From contig NC_092579.1 in assembly GCF_037975245.1 (NCBI RefSeq), positions 17,557,678-17,621,677 on the forward strand: 64,000 nt of DNA, written 5' to 3'. Numbering within the stretch: position 1 is the stretch's first letter; each line of letters opens with the position of its first letter. The stretch is from Apostichopus japonicus (taxonomy: Eukaryota > Echinodermata > Holothuroidea > Aspidochirotida > Stichopodidae). The notes beneath the pieces are model-generated. The model was not told the DNA's origin and did not search any database. It worked only from the letters and a program-made list of their open reading frames with translations. This document shows, one piece after another, positions 1 through 10,625 of this stretch. The translations under genes were made by a program, and so were the position numbers.

Positions 1-152
1 CCTCCAGAAAACACTTCCAGATCTCTCTGTAGAGGACAGGCTTGTTGGATCTTCTCATATTTGGTGGAGTTGAGATCTTTACCAAACAGAACCTCTCCTC
101 TCACAGTATCATTTTGGATCCAAGCTTGTTGACCAACATAGGCCACAAATCG
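1..152 (-). CDS. ABCC/MRP-type ABC transporter, one internal exon of NBD1 (partial)
   Basis: The minus strand from 152 reads an open frame after a good acceptor (the AG lies at 153-154, preceded by a T-rich stretch). It starts RFVAYVGQQAWIQND and continues through VLFGKDL and RDLEVFSGG to the window edge. In ABCC transporters (MRPs, SUR, CFTR family) this is the Q-loop segment of the first nucleotide-binding domain, where VAYVPQQAWIQN is the family hallmark, followed by the LFG and DLEVLPGG elements. The Q-loop glutamine is present; the usual proline before QQAW is glycine. These proteins are ATP-driven membrane exporters of organic anions and conjugates. The Walker A exon should lie upstream at higher coordinates, but I could not find a GxxGxGKS-type coding stretch between 154 and 12 kb. 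Either it is far away or divergent, or this is a relic. The family is clear, the exact member is not. Confidence 0.75.
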
Positions 153-154
153 CT

Positions 155-2740
155 GATGAAAGGAGAGGAATGCAAAAATAATTAGTCAGTTTTCTTCAAA
201 GTAACAGCAAAAGTAAAAAAGTCAAACCTTGTTAACAACCGAACTGTCAGCTGTGAGACAAAAGATGTGTACTCTTCTAGAGGGGCCATTTGTGAAAGAA
301 ATGGAATTATATGGTCAGTAGAAGTTATTGGCCACTGGTTTGAACAACTCTCAAAAAAGACCTCACTAAATACCAACTCATTCCATCAAACTAAGGCACA
401 ATGTCTTATAAATTTACCACAACTCAGACCACACTAATTAGCAACTCTTCCAACACACTAAGGCAACAATCATCTATTAAAGACAACCAAATTATTAATT
501 AAAAAATCATTCCAACAAACTTAAGGCACTAGGTCTCATTAATTTAGCACAAAACAGACATCACTGAATACCAACTGATACCATGGCTCTTCAATTTAGC
601 ACAAACAGACCACACTTATTAACTACTCATTCCACCAAGCTGAGGCACAATGTCTCTTTAATTTACGAAACAGACCACACTAATGAATTAGAAACTCCTA
701 CCAACAAATTCAAAGTTCGCCTTGTAAACCACCAAACTTAAGGCAAATGATCTGTACTCTTCTGGACAAACATTCTGTGAAAGGAATGGATTTATAGGTT
801 CAGGTCAAGACTGCTGGTGACCAATTTGCACTGTATGCTCTGTAAAATTGGCTATAAAATGTCTCTGTTCCTACCCTGAAGATCATTTCAAGGAGAAGTT
901 AACATTCCATATCTTTCAGTCACCTTAAGATCTTTCAACCACTTGTTCTAAACCTGATCCAGCTTCATTAGAGACGTCCAAGACTCACAAGTTTCCTTCC
1001 ATTTTCTCTTCTTCTTCTTTTATATTCTTCTTTCACCTGAGACAGTAATTTTAAAGATAAGAAGATTTCATATATTGGAAAGCAGATAGCCATCGCATCT
1101 AGACTCATTTTTATACACTCCCTCCCTCCCTCCCTTCCTCCCCCTCCTCCTGACTTCCTAAACAACCCCTGACTGTTGCCTCATTGATATAACTATGTAT
1201 TAACAAATGTATATCATTGTGGTTTCGTAATGGCAGAAATTAACAAAGCGAATATCATAGCTTAAATATATCTGTGTTACTATAATAAACTGCATACCCA
1301 ACAGAAGCACCACTGAAAGCTACAATATCTCAGACCCAGTCCAGCAGGATGTTACAGTCACAGTTCATGGCATCAATCAGTGTGGCCCATGCAATGCTGT
1401 AAAGACAAATATGAAAGCAACGTGTATATATATATTCCTATGGTGTGAAATAAAATTTTAGTAATTGTTTTACATAAAATCATCTCCCAGCTTGCGTACA
1501 TGCAGACACCTTTTCCGATGAATGTTTACAAACATGAATAAACTGTACCTCTTTTTGTTACTAAATACTTCATAAAATGCCGAAACTTCCTTTGATGTAC
1601 ATTGTTCACTATCATGGTCAAGCCACTAGTAAGGAATGAATGCAATACAAATTAAGAAGATTTCATCAGCCAAACAATTTTGAGAGCATGTACCAGTTTA
1701 AACAAACTAATTGGCAAGCACATTAAAGAAGAACTGGAAAATTGAAAAATTTCTGAAATAAACATCATTCTTGAAACGAGAAACTTGACAAGTGAAATAA
1801 GGACCGACACTTAAGCTACAACCTGTACACTTAGCAAAGATGAAAACTGGCTTAAATTCAGCCTTACAAAAGTACCAACAACATATTGGTATATTCATAG
1901 TAAACCCTCATGTGCTTCCATGACTTCTAGCACCGGTGTAATAATATTCTACATCAACAAGGACAGAGATACTGTATAGTGTACTGTACTTGTCTCTCAA
2001 TACTCTTAAATTGTAATTACCATGGGTTTTGTTCCTCACAACTTTCAAATTAAAATCCAAGTTAAAGACAATTACTCAACAATGCGAGGTCGACTTAGCA
2101 AAGTTTGAACTTGGTTTTATAATAATCGAAGTTTCAGTGAAACAGTTCTGCCTACCATAAAATCACGCCTTATAGGCATCAAAAGAAGTCTATGATCTAA
2201 TAAAGATCTTACTTAAGCCGAGAGTTGGACCAATACTGTTAAGCCTAGCTTCGGGTCAAAACTATGCTAGTTGATCAAATAAATACATGGATGTATAAAG
2301 TTAGTTGCCTACGCTAGGTAATATCAGCTTGCATGGAGTTTTCTCCATATTTGAACCATCACCAACATCACTTAGACCACAGAGCTAGGCCCAATTGCTT
2401 GAGAATTTCATATTACAAAGTACCATTGCTTGTATAAGTAGCCTAGGATAGGCTAGTTCGTCACCATCTCTATCTAGCCTGCACTTTGGTAAGCTAGCCT
2501 AGGTTTTCCGATTTCATTTCGTGGTAGGCCTAGCTTGAGGCCTTTAGTTTCTGGATCCATTTGTTTCCTCCCATGAAACAACGTGATTTTCCTCCCACTA
2601 AAAACGTTCCGTAAATTACCTCCCCTACATCATAGAGGAGTCAAGTAAGTTTTCATGTGAAACTGACATTTTCAGGGGAGGAAGGTACTTCATGGGAGGC
2701 ATATTGGCTAGGCTATGTGGAAAGAATAGATGTTGTAAGT
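155..2740. other. Non-coding stretch with degenerate local repeats
   Basis: No convincing exon is seen. From about 390 to 690 a degenerate repeat recurs around phrases such as 'aggcacaatgtct' and 'cagaccacacta' at roughly 80-110-bp spacing. A CCTCCC-rich block at about 2560-2700 has inverted arms (CCTCCCATGAA near 2567 and TTCATGGGAGG near 2690) and may be a small decayed inverted-repeat element. A spliced-looking stretch near 1330-1400 on the minus strand meets a stop after about 20 codons and was not called. Confidence 0.4.
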
Positions 2741-2744
2741 GGAA

Positions 2745-3340
2745 TGACAATGACAATGATGACAATGAAACTGTTTATTTCCAACACAAAAGATAAGTAC
2801 ATTTTAAACAAGAATGTAATACATATAATCAAATAATCATGGTATTATATTTATTTCAATGAAAAATACCAAAGATCTAATGTGTGGAAAAGGAGAGAAA
2901 CTGAAGTGCAATACTTATGAATCGTTTTCCTCCAGATATGTGTTGAAAAGTATAGACAAAAGAATTAGTCAAGACAAGTTAACATACATAAAGTTACAAA
3001 AATAAAAATAAGAAAACAGAAAATTGAGGGAAAAAAAGAAAAGATTGAGAGAAAAAAGAAAAGAAAGAAAGAAAGAAAAGATTGGGCATTTATACATATT
3101 TTACATTAATGGAGATCATCAATTTGAACTAGCAGTGGATAACAACATTTGTTTGCATATTTTCTTAAATAATGACTGGGTTCCATTGTTCTTCAGTTTA
3201 TCATCAAATGAATTCCAGAGATGGAGATGCACATCTGTTTTTTGGTTGTTCTTGCAAAAAGGAATTACTGTAGGAAAAGATTTAAAAGGGAAAGGTAACA
3301 TTAAGGGAGAAAATAACGTGGTTAAGGAAACTAACAAAAT
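2745..3340 (-). mobile_element. 3' end of a 5'-truncated non-LTR retrotransposon (LINE relic)
   Basis: On the minus strand a 72-codon frame (3337-3119) carries HLHLWNSFDDKLKNN followed by SLFKKICKQMLL. This resembles the C-terminal 'xLWNSLPxxLK...SFKxxLKxxLL' ending of CR1/L2/RTE-like reverse transcriptases. Downstream on the same strand are an untranslated stretch, a GGAAATAAACAG segment and a tail of repeated TCATTG/TGACAATG units at 2745-2770. Short tandem-repeat tails of this sort are typical of CR1- and L2-type LINEs, which do not end in poly-A. No reverse transcriptase core remains, so it is a dead relic. The clade is not certain. Confidence 0.5.
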
Positions 3341-3649
3341 ATTTTCAAGGGAGTAGACTGTTGCTCTGTAGGCTCTGACGGCATATTTTCTTTGTAGAGT
3401 AAGCTAAAGAAAGTTGTGATACTGATAGTATGAAGGAAAATAGGAAATGTGACCAGGTACCTTACTTGTGTAACTGTTCAGTGATTGGAAGATAAATAGT
3501 GTTTGTGAAAATTAGGGCGGATTGTTTGCATAGGATTGTATACGAACATCGGGTAATTTACATGCGTGAAATTCATAGTGATAATGGGTTATTTGCTTGT
3601 ATGGTATTCATTGTGGGAATGAAATAACATAAAAAATTTAGCCTATGGG

Positions 3650-3925
3650 CCCAGCAAACACAAAACGTTATGATACCAATTTTAAAAGAGCCTCTAAAAT
3701 ATGTTTTTATAACTTTAAATGTGGTGTTATAAAAACGTCGGCATAACGTTTTTATGAGATATTAATGTTATATTAATGTTATATTGATGTTTTAACGATA
3801 AAATGTTTTGAAATTATAGCCTGAAAACGTTTTCGTGACATATTTATTACACCACAAATAACGTTATCAAAACAAAAGACGAAACGTTTTAATAACGTTT
3901 TAAAAACGTTTTTGTGTTTGCTGGG
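3650..3925. mobile_element. MITE with CCCAGCAAACAC terminal inverted repeats
   Basis: The first 16 bases from 3650 (CCCAGCAAACACAAAA) are matched exactly, inverted, by the bases ending at 3925. The match continues imperfectly through CGTT-rich sequence. The 276-bp body is A+T-rich with many AACGTT and ACGTTTT motifs and has no coding capacity, as expected for a non-autonomous miniature inverted-repeat element. I could not see an unambiguous target-site duplication (flanks CTATGGG and GGTATGC), so the superfamily is unassigned. Confidence 0.7.
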
Positions 3926-4029
3926 GGTATGCCTTCCTTGGTTCCTCCCCAAAAATCGTTTTTTCCCCATTTACCAGTTTCTTCAATATCTATAATAAAT
4001 TTCTTCAATTACTATAAACTTTATATACG

Positions 4030-4164
4030 AACAAAGGTTTGAGAAACCTTTGTTCTGTCTAAAAGTTTTTCGGTTTTCTGTTGTTCCTCGGAAGTTGTAT
4101 GCTAAGAAATAGAAGCGATAGGCACTAACAAGCAGAGCCTTATATAGAGAGAGTTGCGACAACT
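4030..4164 (+). repeat. Left terminal inverted repeat of the THAP element
   Basis: It begins with a self-complementary core (AACAAAGGTTT, GAG, AAACCTTTGTT at 4030-4054). It continues through a segment shared with the right end (4081-4126 equals 6726-6771 as a direct copy) and ends with TATATAGAGAGAG and GTTGCGACAACT. The TATATAG at 4141-4147 sits 138 bp before the THAP ATG and could be the transposase promoter. Confidence 0.7.
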
Positions 4165-4284
4165 CGGGTCCCGGAATTTTCGATCACGTGACCTCATGGC
4201 ACCATTTTGGGGCCAACTAATTCTGGCCGTATGATCCACAACAACGTACGTTCGAGCAGTCAACACCTGCGCTGCCATCACAAA

Positions 4285-4437
4285 ATGCCTGGCTGTTCAG
4301 CGTGGGGCTGTTCAAATCGTCCCGAAAACGGTTCAAAACTTTTCAGATTCCCAACAAACCTACATAGGAGGAAAACATGGGAGGCAAAAGTAAACAGGCT
4401 TCACTGGAAGGCGAACTCCAATCACAAACTTTGTGAT
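4285..4437 (+). CDS. THAP-domain protein, first coding exon (51 codons)
   Basis: ATG at 4285 opens MPGCSAWGCSNRPENG, then LFRFPTNLHRRKTWEAKVNR and ends HKLCD at a consensus donor (GTGAGTAC from 4438). This is the N-terminal part of a C2CH THAP zinc finger. C4 and C9 are the first zinc pair, the invariant Trp of the RRKTW segment is present, and C50 starts the CxxH pair whose histidine would come from the next exon. The exon ends in phase 0. THAP fingers bind DNA and occur in P-element transposases and in host factors domesticated from them. The frame is open upstream to 4207, but the methionine at 4285 fits the family's usual MPxxC start. No following exon was recognised in 4438-6500. Confidence 0.75.
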
Positions 4438-5845
4438 GTGAGTACTTCACCTAGGCCTAGGCCTAGTACAATGAACTAAGATTCGTAACACTAGGCCTAG
4501 CCTAGTCCATAACCATTAACCAGGACTGTGGGTTACACCACACAGTCCTTACAGCTATGTATGGTGCACTGTGCAGTGTACATACACGCATAGTTAACAT
4601 CACAGAAAACAGAGCATAAATTTCAGGCATGAAAATGGTCTATTTTTAACAAGTTCTGATCAAGAAAGTTGCGATGTTGGGATGAGATCTGTTATAAGGT
4701 GCATAAAAATATCTCTGCAAAGTTTAGTGGGTATATTCCTTAAATTGAAGGCTCCAGCGTGGCAAGACAAATCGGGGATCTACGAAGCACAGTGTGCAAT
4801 ACAAATCACCAAGGGCTAGCCTAGCCCCCTAATGAAAAACTGCTTGGCTCCATTGAGTCATGAGCTTTTTCGGATTATTATTTATGAAAATTTGGGTGGC
4901 GATCTGGCAGACCATTGAAATGATTAATCATTCTGCTTTGCACTTGATGATTTGAATTGAACTGGTCCAGAACTCCACTATCTTTTATGAAATAATATTG
5001 AAAAATTAGGTTACTAAAATATCACTGTAGGCTAGGTAAAAATATTTCCTAGAACATTGTGTCCTGTTAGAGGATAGCAGGTAAAACTAACAGAGTCAAC
5101 TGAAAACCATAGGCCAAATTAGGCTCAGGAATCATGTTTGTCCATGTCATACAATCACATTTATGATTACAGTGAAATTTGAATGAGAAGGGCAAAATTA
5201 GTAGAAATGATTAAACTAATTCTTACTATTGGCTTTTAATGTGACCAAAGAAGTGTTCCTGCTTCTATAATTCTCTAGCACAATAAACATAAATTATATA
5301 CTGGGGAATTGATCGCCATATTCAAGGATTTTTTATCACCTGAATTATTCTGTTCAAAAAAAATCACTGCAAATTAAGTATTTTGGTGGATCAGAATTTG
5401 CTTTACCAGAGTTGACCACTTTTTGATGAAAATAATTTACTTTTTATTTTGGCCTTCCATGTCCCATGTACTGTGGAATGCCCCATGTCAAAGCTGTTTA
5501 GTTTTATTTTGGTGTTATAATGTAAAACAGTTTTTAGTTTTGCTGCTATGCAGAAATTATTAGTTTACAAAATATAGTGTTGCATGAAAATCTTCATTTG
5601 TTTTACTTTAGTATTTGTCTGTTTACTCTTTGTCTGTTTAAATTGTATTTTTTACTGGACTTATGGGTTACACATCTTAAACGTGTTAAGGCATAAATGT
5701 GTAATGCCTGGTAGGAATTGTAGATATACTTCCACAATTTTGTCCGTATATACTGTAAATGCCCTTCCCTTGCCCTTTTTCATTGCCCTATTTCCCTGCA
5801 GAGAGTTATATTAAACAGATATGCAGAGGATTGTGCAAGTAACCA

Positions 5846-5980
5846 CAATGTAATCATGATTGTAATCACGATTACATTACAATGTAATCGTAATCGATTA
5901 CTTCAACTTTAGGCTGTAATCGTAATCGTAATCATACATTCTCAAGTAATCGTAATCGATTACATTCAGATGTAATCGCC
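5846..5980. repeat. TAATCG / CGATTA iterated block
   Basis: At least ten copies of GTAATCG or its complement, many fused as GTAATCGTAATCGATTAC, are packed into 135 bp in both orientations. Clusters like this are common in the subterminal regions of hAT-type elements, where transposase binds repeated motifs. No matching terminal repeats were recognised, so this is a nested-element guess. Confidence 0.45.
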
Positions 5981-6007
5981 CCAAGCCTGATGTGATTGGT
6001 CCATTTA

Positions 6008-6171
6008 GTTACCATAGCAACCAATTTTCAAAGATCTAGCTTCATAACTCTGTGCACCATGTCAGTACCAGTCACATGTCCAAATATCAACTTCATTAGC
6101 CATTGCTAGCTCAAGTTACAGTTAATCCCAATTTTGACCAATCACAGGCTTTGTTTGGTTACCATGGCAAC
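6008..6171. promoter_or_regulatory. Paired RFX X-box-like motifs with CCAAT boxes
   Basis: GTTACCATAGCAAC (6008-6021) and GTTACCATGGCAAC (6158-6171) fit the RFX-family X-box consensus RYYNYY-N-RRNRAC; the second is near-palindromic. They are 150 bp apart. Each has a CCAAT or its complement close by (ATTGG at about 5995 and CCAATC at about 6138). They may be two diverged copies of one repeat. Function is not shown. Confidence 0.35.
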
Positions 6172-6539
6172 AATGGAAGAATGTACATTATTCTGCAACT
6201 GTGCAATATGTGTTACAATATGATATATAACCAGTCATAATACAATTTTACCGTACCAGAATATCAACTGTTGAATTTGGACTTCCAAATGTGCCAACCT
6301 CATCCCCTTGAACTTGAGCGCAGCCAATCCCTCCCCCCCCCCTCCCGTTCGACACTCGACGCCCTACTTACACAGCCTCGGCGCCCAAAAGCACCACAAC
6401 ATTATCAGGCCAAAAATAAAACCCAGAATCCCGCTCACACTTCTACAATGCCATCGAAAAATTCCCCTATCCACCTGAACGCCCATTCCCACACATACTG
6501 TATGTTGCCCATTTGGCCCCAAAATGGCGCCCAAATTTC

Positions 6540-6699
6540 AGTTGTCGCAACTCTCTCTATATAAGGCTCTGCTAACAAGATGCGTCGAGCGCCCTCTTTT
6601 GTCGCTTCTATCGCTTCTATTTCTTAGCATACAACTTCCGAGGAACAATAGAAGACCGAAAAACATTTTGGACAAACAAAGGTTTGTGAAACCTTTGTT
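6540..6699 (-). repeat. Right terminal inverted repeat of the THAP element
   Basis: This is the inverted copy of 4030-4164. It contains the perfect 34-bp match (6540-6573) with a TATATAG box facing inward. A 29-bp sequence plus a duplicated CGCTTCTAT then interrupt the match, and it ends in the shared 25-bp palindromic core. Confidence 0.7.
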
Positions 6700-6802
6700 C
6701 TACCTACAAGTTTTTCGGTCTTCTATTGTTCCTCGGAAGTTGTATGCTAAGAAATAGAAGCGATAGGCACTGGCAAGATGCGTCGAGCGCCCTCTTTTGT
6801 CG
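6576..6802. repeat. Perfect 55-bp-arm palindrome flanked by 29-bp direct repeats
   Basis: Positions 6610-6664 and 6710-6764 are exact inverted copies over 55 bp, with a 45-base centre that itself holds an 11-bp-arm hairpin (6675-6699). On either side sits an identical 29-bp direct repeat (6576-6604 and 6774-6802) starting CAAGATGCGTCGAGCGCC. The arms match the THAP element's terminal repeat, so this is a head-to-head doubling of the transposon end. Confidence 0.85.
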
Positions 6803-9178
6803 ACAAAAGAGATTCAGGACACGTTGCCTTGACCATTACTTTAGCAACAAGGCAATCAAAAGAATTTAGATCTTTTTAAAAAAATTATTGATTGGTTTTC
6901 TGGGACCTATTTGCTTTCTTGGACCCTTTCATATACTGGGACTACATGTCTTGATGACGAAAGCAACGTTGTACTTCCAAGAATGCCTCAAGTTCAGTGG
7001 TACAGAAAAATGTAGAAAGTTGTGGTAGCCTATCTATTATTTATTTTATATTTAAAAAAAAAAAACTGTTCCTTGAAAGAAACAAGTGTTTCTTCTTCTT
7101 CAGATGTTGAAATTTAATTCCTAATTGGGCTGATATTCCTTTTTCGTCTGCATGAATGTATTCTTCATGTATGAATACTTTAACGAAATACGTCTTTGAA
7201 ATGGATTGCTTAACTCTCTTTCTAGCTCATTCTGGTGGTTTTGATTTTTTTTTGGGGGGGGGGGGGGAATAATTGTCTTCATTTTAATCATATTGGCTGA
7301 ATTTTGTCAACTGGAAAATAAAATTACCGAAGAATCAGAAAAACTATCATGTGTACGTACGATTTTGAATGAGTTTTTGTGTTCTCATATGACTCCATTT
7401 TGCACTGCAGTTCTGTCACTTAAATACTTTTCAATGTAGTAAAGAATAAAGGGTAGGGATGATGGGGGTGGGAAGGGGTGGGGGTTGGTGGGGGTTTGGC
7501 AAAGACAGATCCCCACATGCTACTGGATCAATGCACACACCCTTTATGCACACAATATGTATTGTTCCAGCAGGTCCCCCCCCATTGCTTGAAGTTACGA
7601 CGCCAAAATGACGATAGACATCAATATCACTTTAGTCTCAGTCTGACGAATGTCTCCAGCAAATAGTCAGTATGTAATGAAATATCATAAACTCGACCAA
7701 CAATATGACGACCCTTGGTATGATTTCTCATTTCAAATATATTTCTCAAATAACAAGACTCCAGCAGTGCATCACTCAACTGTTGTCATGATTCTGTTGC
7801 AGTACTTCTTCATTTTACTCTTTAACAAACTTATAACGTATTAAATGTAATTGAGATACAAATCGACATGAGAGGTACGAGATAGATAGCCGTTCAAACA
7901 TATCACTATTGGTTTTAATACATGCCAGGGTAAAAGGTAGTCATGCTCAGTCTATTATAACACACACATTGGAGATATGAGGGAGTCTCTCTTTTGACAA
8001 GAGTTTTCATCTTTGGCATGAAACCTGGACGGCTTGCCCACTTTACCCTTAAGTCATCAGTATAGCCAACAAATATGCTAACAAAAGGTCAAATAATGGT
8101 CACCCATATTCAAACATCAACACACATCTTCCGACAACTCCTCATCTAATTTAAGACTCCATAAAATGTCCAGGAATAGTATTGGCAGGTCAGAGCACCC
8201 CCCCCCCGCCCCCGGGAAATTAATCCTTTTTCAAACCTTCGGTAATGCTTTGTAATGGACCCACACTTTGGCGGCAATACTGATGACGACGTCTAAGAAA
8301 GTATAGTTTGGAGTAAGGTTAACTACAGAGAAAGATTACATATTTCAGGCTTATCTCCTCTTATGGATTAGTCAAAAATATATAAATTATTAACATCAAG
8401 TATTGAATTCATCCAAGCAAGAATCAGTTACATCTTTGAAAAGCACAAAAAAGAAAAAAAATTTATCAAACTTTTCCTAAAACTATGTGGAATTAGTTAA
8501 TATCCTTATGCATCTCTCGATCAAGGAAACAGAGAAGACAATTGTTGTGAATCTTTGACAATTATTTTGAATTCATCCCTGTCTGTGAATGACTCCCCCT
8601 AATATTCTTTTTTTAATTTCTTCCTCCTCCACATTCCCTACCCGTTTCCCAACTAAAACATTCACACATTGAAAAGTGGTTCTTCCAGACTATATCAGAA
8701 AGAAACGACTTGGGCATTACCTTTTTACTAATTTTGCTTCACTGGTGAAGAAAAGGGATTTAACTCTTATGAGGAAATAACTGTCTTCAGAATATTAGAA
8801 GAATATCCAAAGAGAGACATTCATTTAAAAATATTTTGTATCATTTTGTACTTGAAATCTGAAAGATCAATATTAAAGTGGATATGCAATACTTAATAAT
8901 TCTAGCAAGTGGAAACATTCTTTTGTATCACTTCATATAACAAATGTCTAATAGCAGTCTAACAATAGATGTTACATCTTTAATCATGCAAAAATTCTAA
9001 CTTTTCAAACAAATGAACACTTCCCACATTAAATTAATACCATTCATTCCTGCTAGTCAATTTAAATCAATTGTGCTTAAATTTGTATTGTAACAACTGT
9101 AACAAATGGTATTGAATACAAATTAGCTACTGTCAACCAGTAGCATTACAATTTTGTCTGTAAACATTTCAGCCACTG

Positions 9179-9260
9179 CAGGGGTTATCAACAGGCAGCC
9201 CGAGGGCAAAATCCAGGCTGCAAGAGATAACCAATCTGGCCTGTGAAAAAAAATCAGCCC
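9179..9260 (+). mobile_element. Possible hAT/Charlie-like terminus
   Basis: The stretch CAGGGGTTATCAACAGGCAG, followed by CCCGAGGGC and CAGGCTGC, resembles the 5' ends of Charlie-type hAT elements (CAGGGGTCGGCAACC...GCGGGCC). The other end was not found, so the extent is unknown. Confidence 0.3.
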
Positions 9261-10324
9261 ACAACCTTGTATTAATTAGACATGCAGACCCTCTAAGGTG
9301 CTAGGCTTCAGCAACCTTCTGGCTGAATCTGCACATTGCTCAATCTATGTACAGCGATTTTTTTATTCTCAAGACATTTCATGTTGTTTTGATGTGCTCA
9401 AATCTTACTGTTCTCTATGATCTAAGTTTGATGTACAACAGTAACGACATCCGAAAACCACCCCCCCATACCCCACAGGTTTCATGTAATGTACTGGATG
9501 CCACCCCTTCTGCACATTGTTACCCTCCACATACCCACAGGATTTATTTTAGCACACGTACGCAATGATATAAAGTTCTACACTTTATGCACATACATAG
9601 ATCCAGTAAATCCTGTTTTTTTAAATACTGGACTGGTTTATTGCCACTGCAAGAACAAGCTGAACAAGAAGGTTCAATACTGACAAGATTCCCCTGATCT
9701 TGTCTATTCGATGTACATCAGACATTGCAGTGTTCTGTGAGTTTTTGTAATAATTTTTCCTGGACAAGTCAGCCCGTTAACCAGTGAATCTTGTTTACAA
9801 AGTTTGAGCAGTTTTGTTTTCTGCCCTTCTTACACACCATGATCATCGTCCTGACATTGTTCCGAGTAAGTAATTAAACCACCTCAAGATGAATTTCTCA
9901 AACTGTGGTGATCTCGTCAAAACACAGGCATCAATGGATTAACTAACAGAATAGACCATCTCTATCACATCCATGTCCGCCATAGTTGGTAAGAGATGAA
10001 GGAGGCGATGAAGTTGACAGAGGATTTTAGAGATAGCTTAAATGCAATGCCTGATGAAAGCTCAGTGATAGACCAGGTACAGCCTCACAAACACCGGGTA
10101 CCCATACCTCACAACTGATATCAAAATTTATTAGAAATTAAGAACAAGTAAAAAAAACAAAAGTTGTGCTTTCATTTACAACAATGTTGCTACTGGCATA
10201 CTGTACCAGTCAATCAATGTTTGCTTCTCTAGCAGTGTAAACATGTACCTATTCCAACTTTTGAAGATGAGCTAGGCTAGCAGTGTCATCCATACACGAG
10301 GATTTTATCACATTGAAGTAGCAT

Positions 10325-10625
10325 TCTCTTTACTATCACAGTAATGTATAAATGTAAGAGGTATCCCATAGAGAGTGCTGTTCCATGAACAAAAGGACAA
10401 GGTTCCTGCACAGAGGAGAACAGTTTCTATGGATATGTCCTAGCGAGGGTGTGGATGATTGGGTGTAGGTTCACCTTACTATCACAGTAACGTATCAATG
10501 TAAGGGAGTATCCCATAGAGAGTGCTGTTCCATGAACAAAATGACAAGCTTCCTACACATATATCCTGCACAGAGAAGAACTGTTTCTATGGATATGTCC
10601 TAGCGAGGGTGTGGATGATTGGGTG
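10325..10625. repeat. Tandem duplication, two ~145-155-bp copies
   Basis: Both copies run from TACTATCACAGTAA through 'gtatcccatagagagtgctg' and 'tccatgaacaaaa' to 'tatggatatgtcctagcgag' and GGATGATTGGGTG. Copy 1 is about 10328-10465 and copy 2 about 10477-10625. Copy 2 has a small insertion (ACACATATATCCTG). The high identity suggests a recent duplication. Confidence 0.8.

Larger units (their letters stand above)
4030..6802 (+). mobile_element. P-element-like DNA transposon remnant with THAP exon and long inverted ends
   Basis: The left end (4030-4164) and right end (6540-6699) are inverted copies. Positions 4131-4164 match 6540-6573 perfectly over 34 bp, and 4081-4120 matches inverted to the left arm of the right-end palindrome. 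Both ends carry the same 25-bp self-complementary core (4030-4054 and 6675-6699). Between them lies a THAP-domain exon (4285-4437), the DNA-binding module of P-element and THAP9-type transposases. No catalytic RNase-H-like exon is seen in the remaining 2 kb, so this copy is probably non-autonomous. Each end has an inward-facing TATATAG box (4141-4147 and 6557-6563). The right end is extended by a foldback and a 29-bp direct repeat, so the true right boundary (6699 or about 6802) is uncertain. A host THAP gene with chance inverted flanks is less likely. Confidence 0.65.

Noticed and set aside
1325-1395. Minus-strand exon-like segment encoding IAWATLIDAMNCDCN
   Set aside because: It meets a stop after about 20 codons and does not match the ABCC region expected upstream of 152.
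3024-3356. 110-codon plus-strand frame
   Set aside because: It starts in an A/G-rich tract and lies opposite the LINE C-terminal relic, which explains the open frame better.
6271-6564. 97-codon plus-strand frame inside the THAP element
   Set aside because: Low-complexity Pro/Ser/His composition, it runs into the terminal repeat, has no splice logic and resembles no transposase domain.
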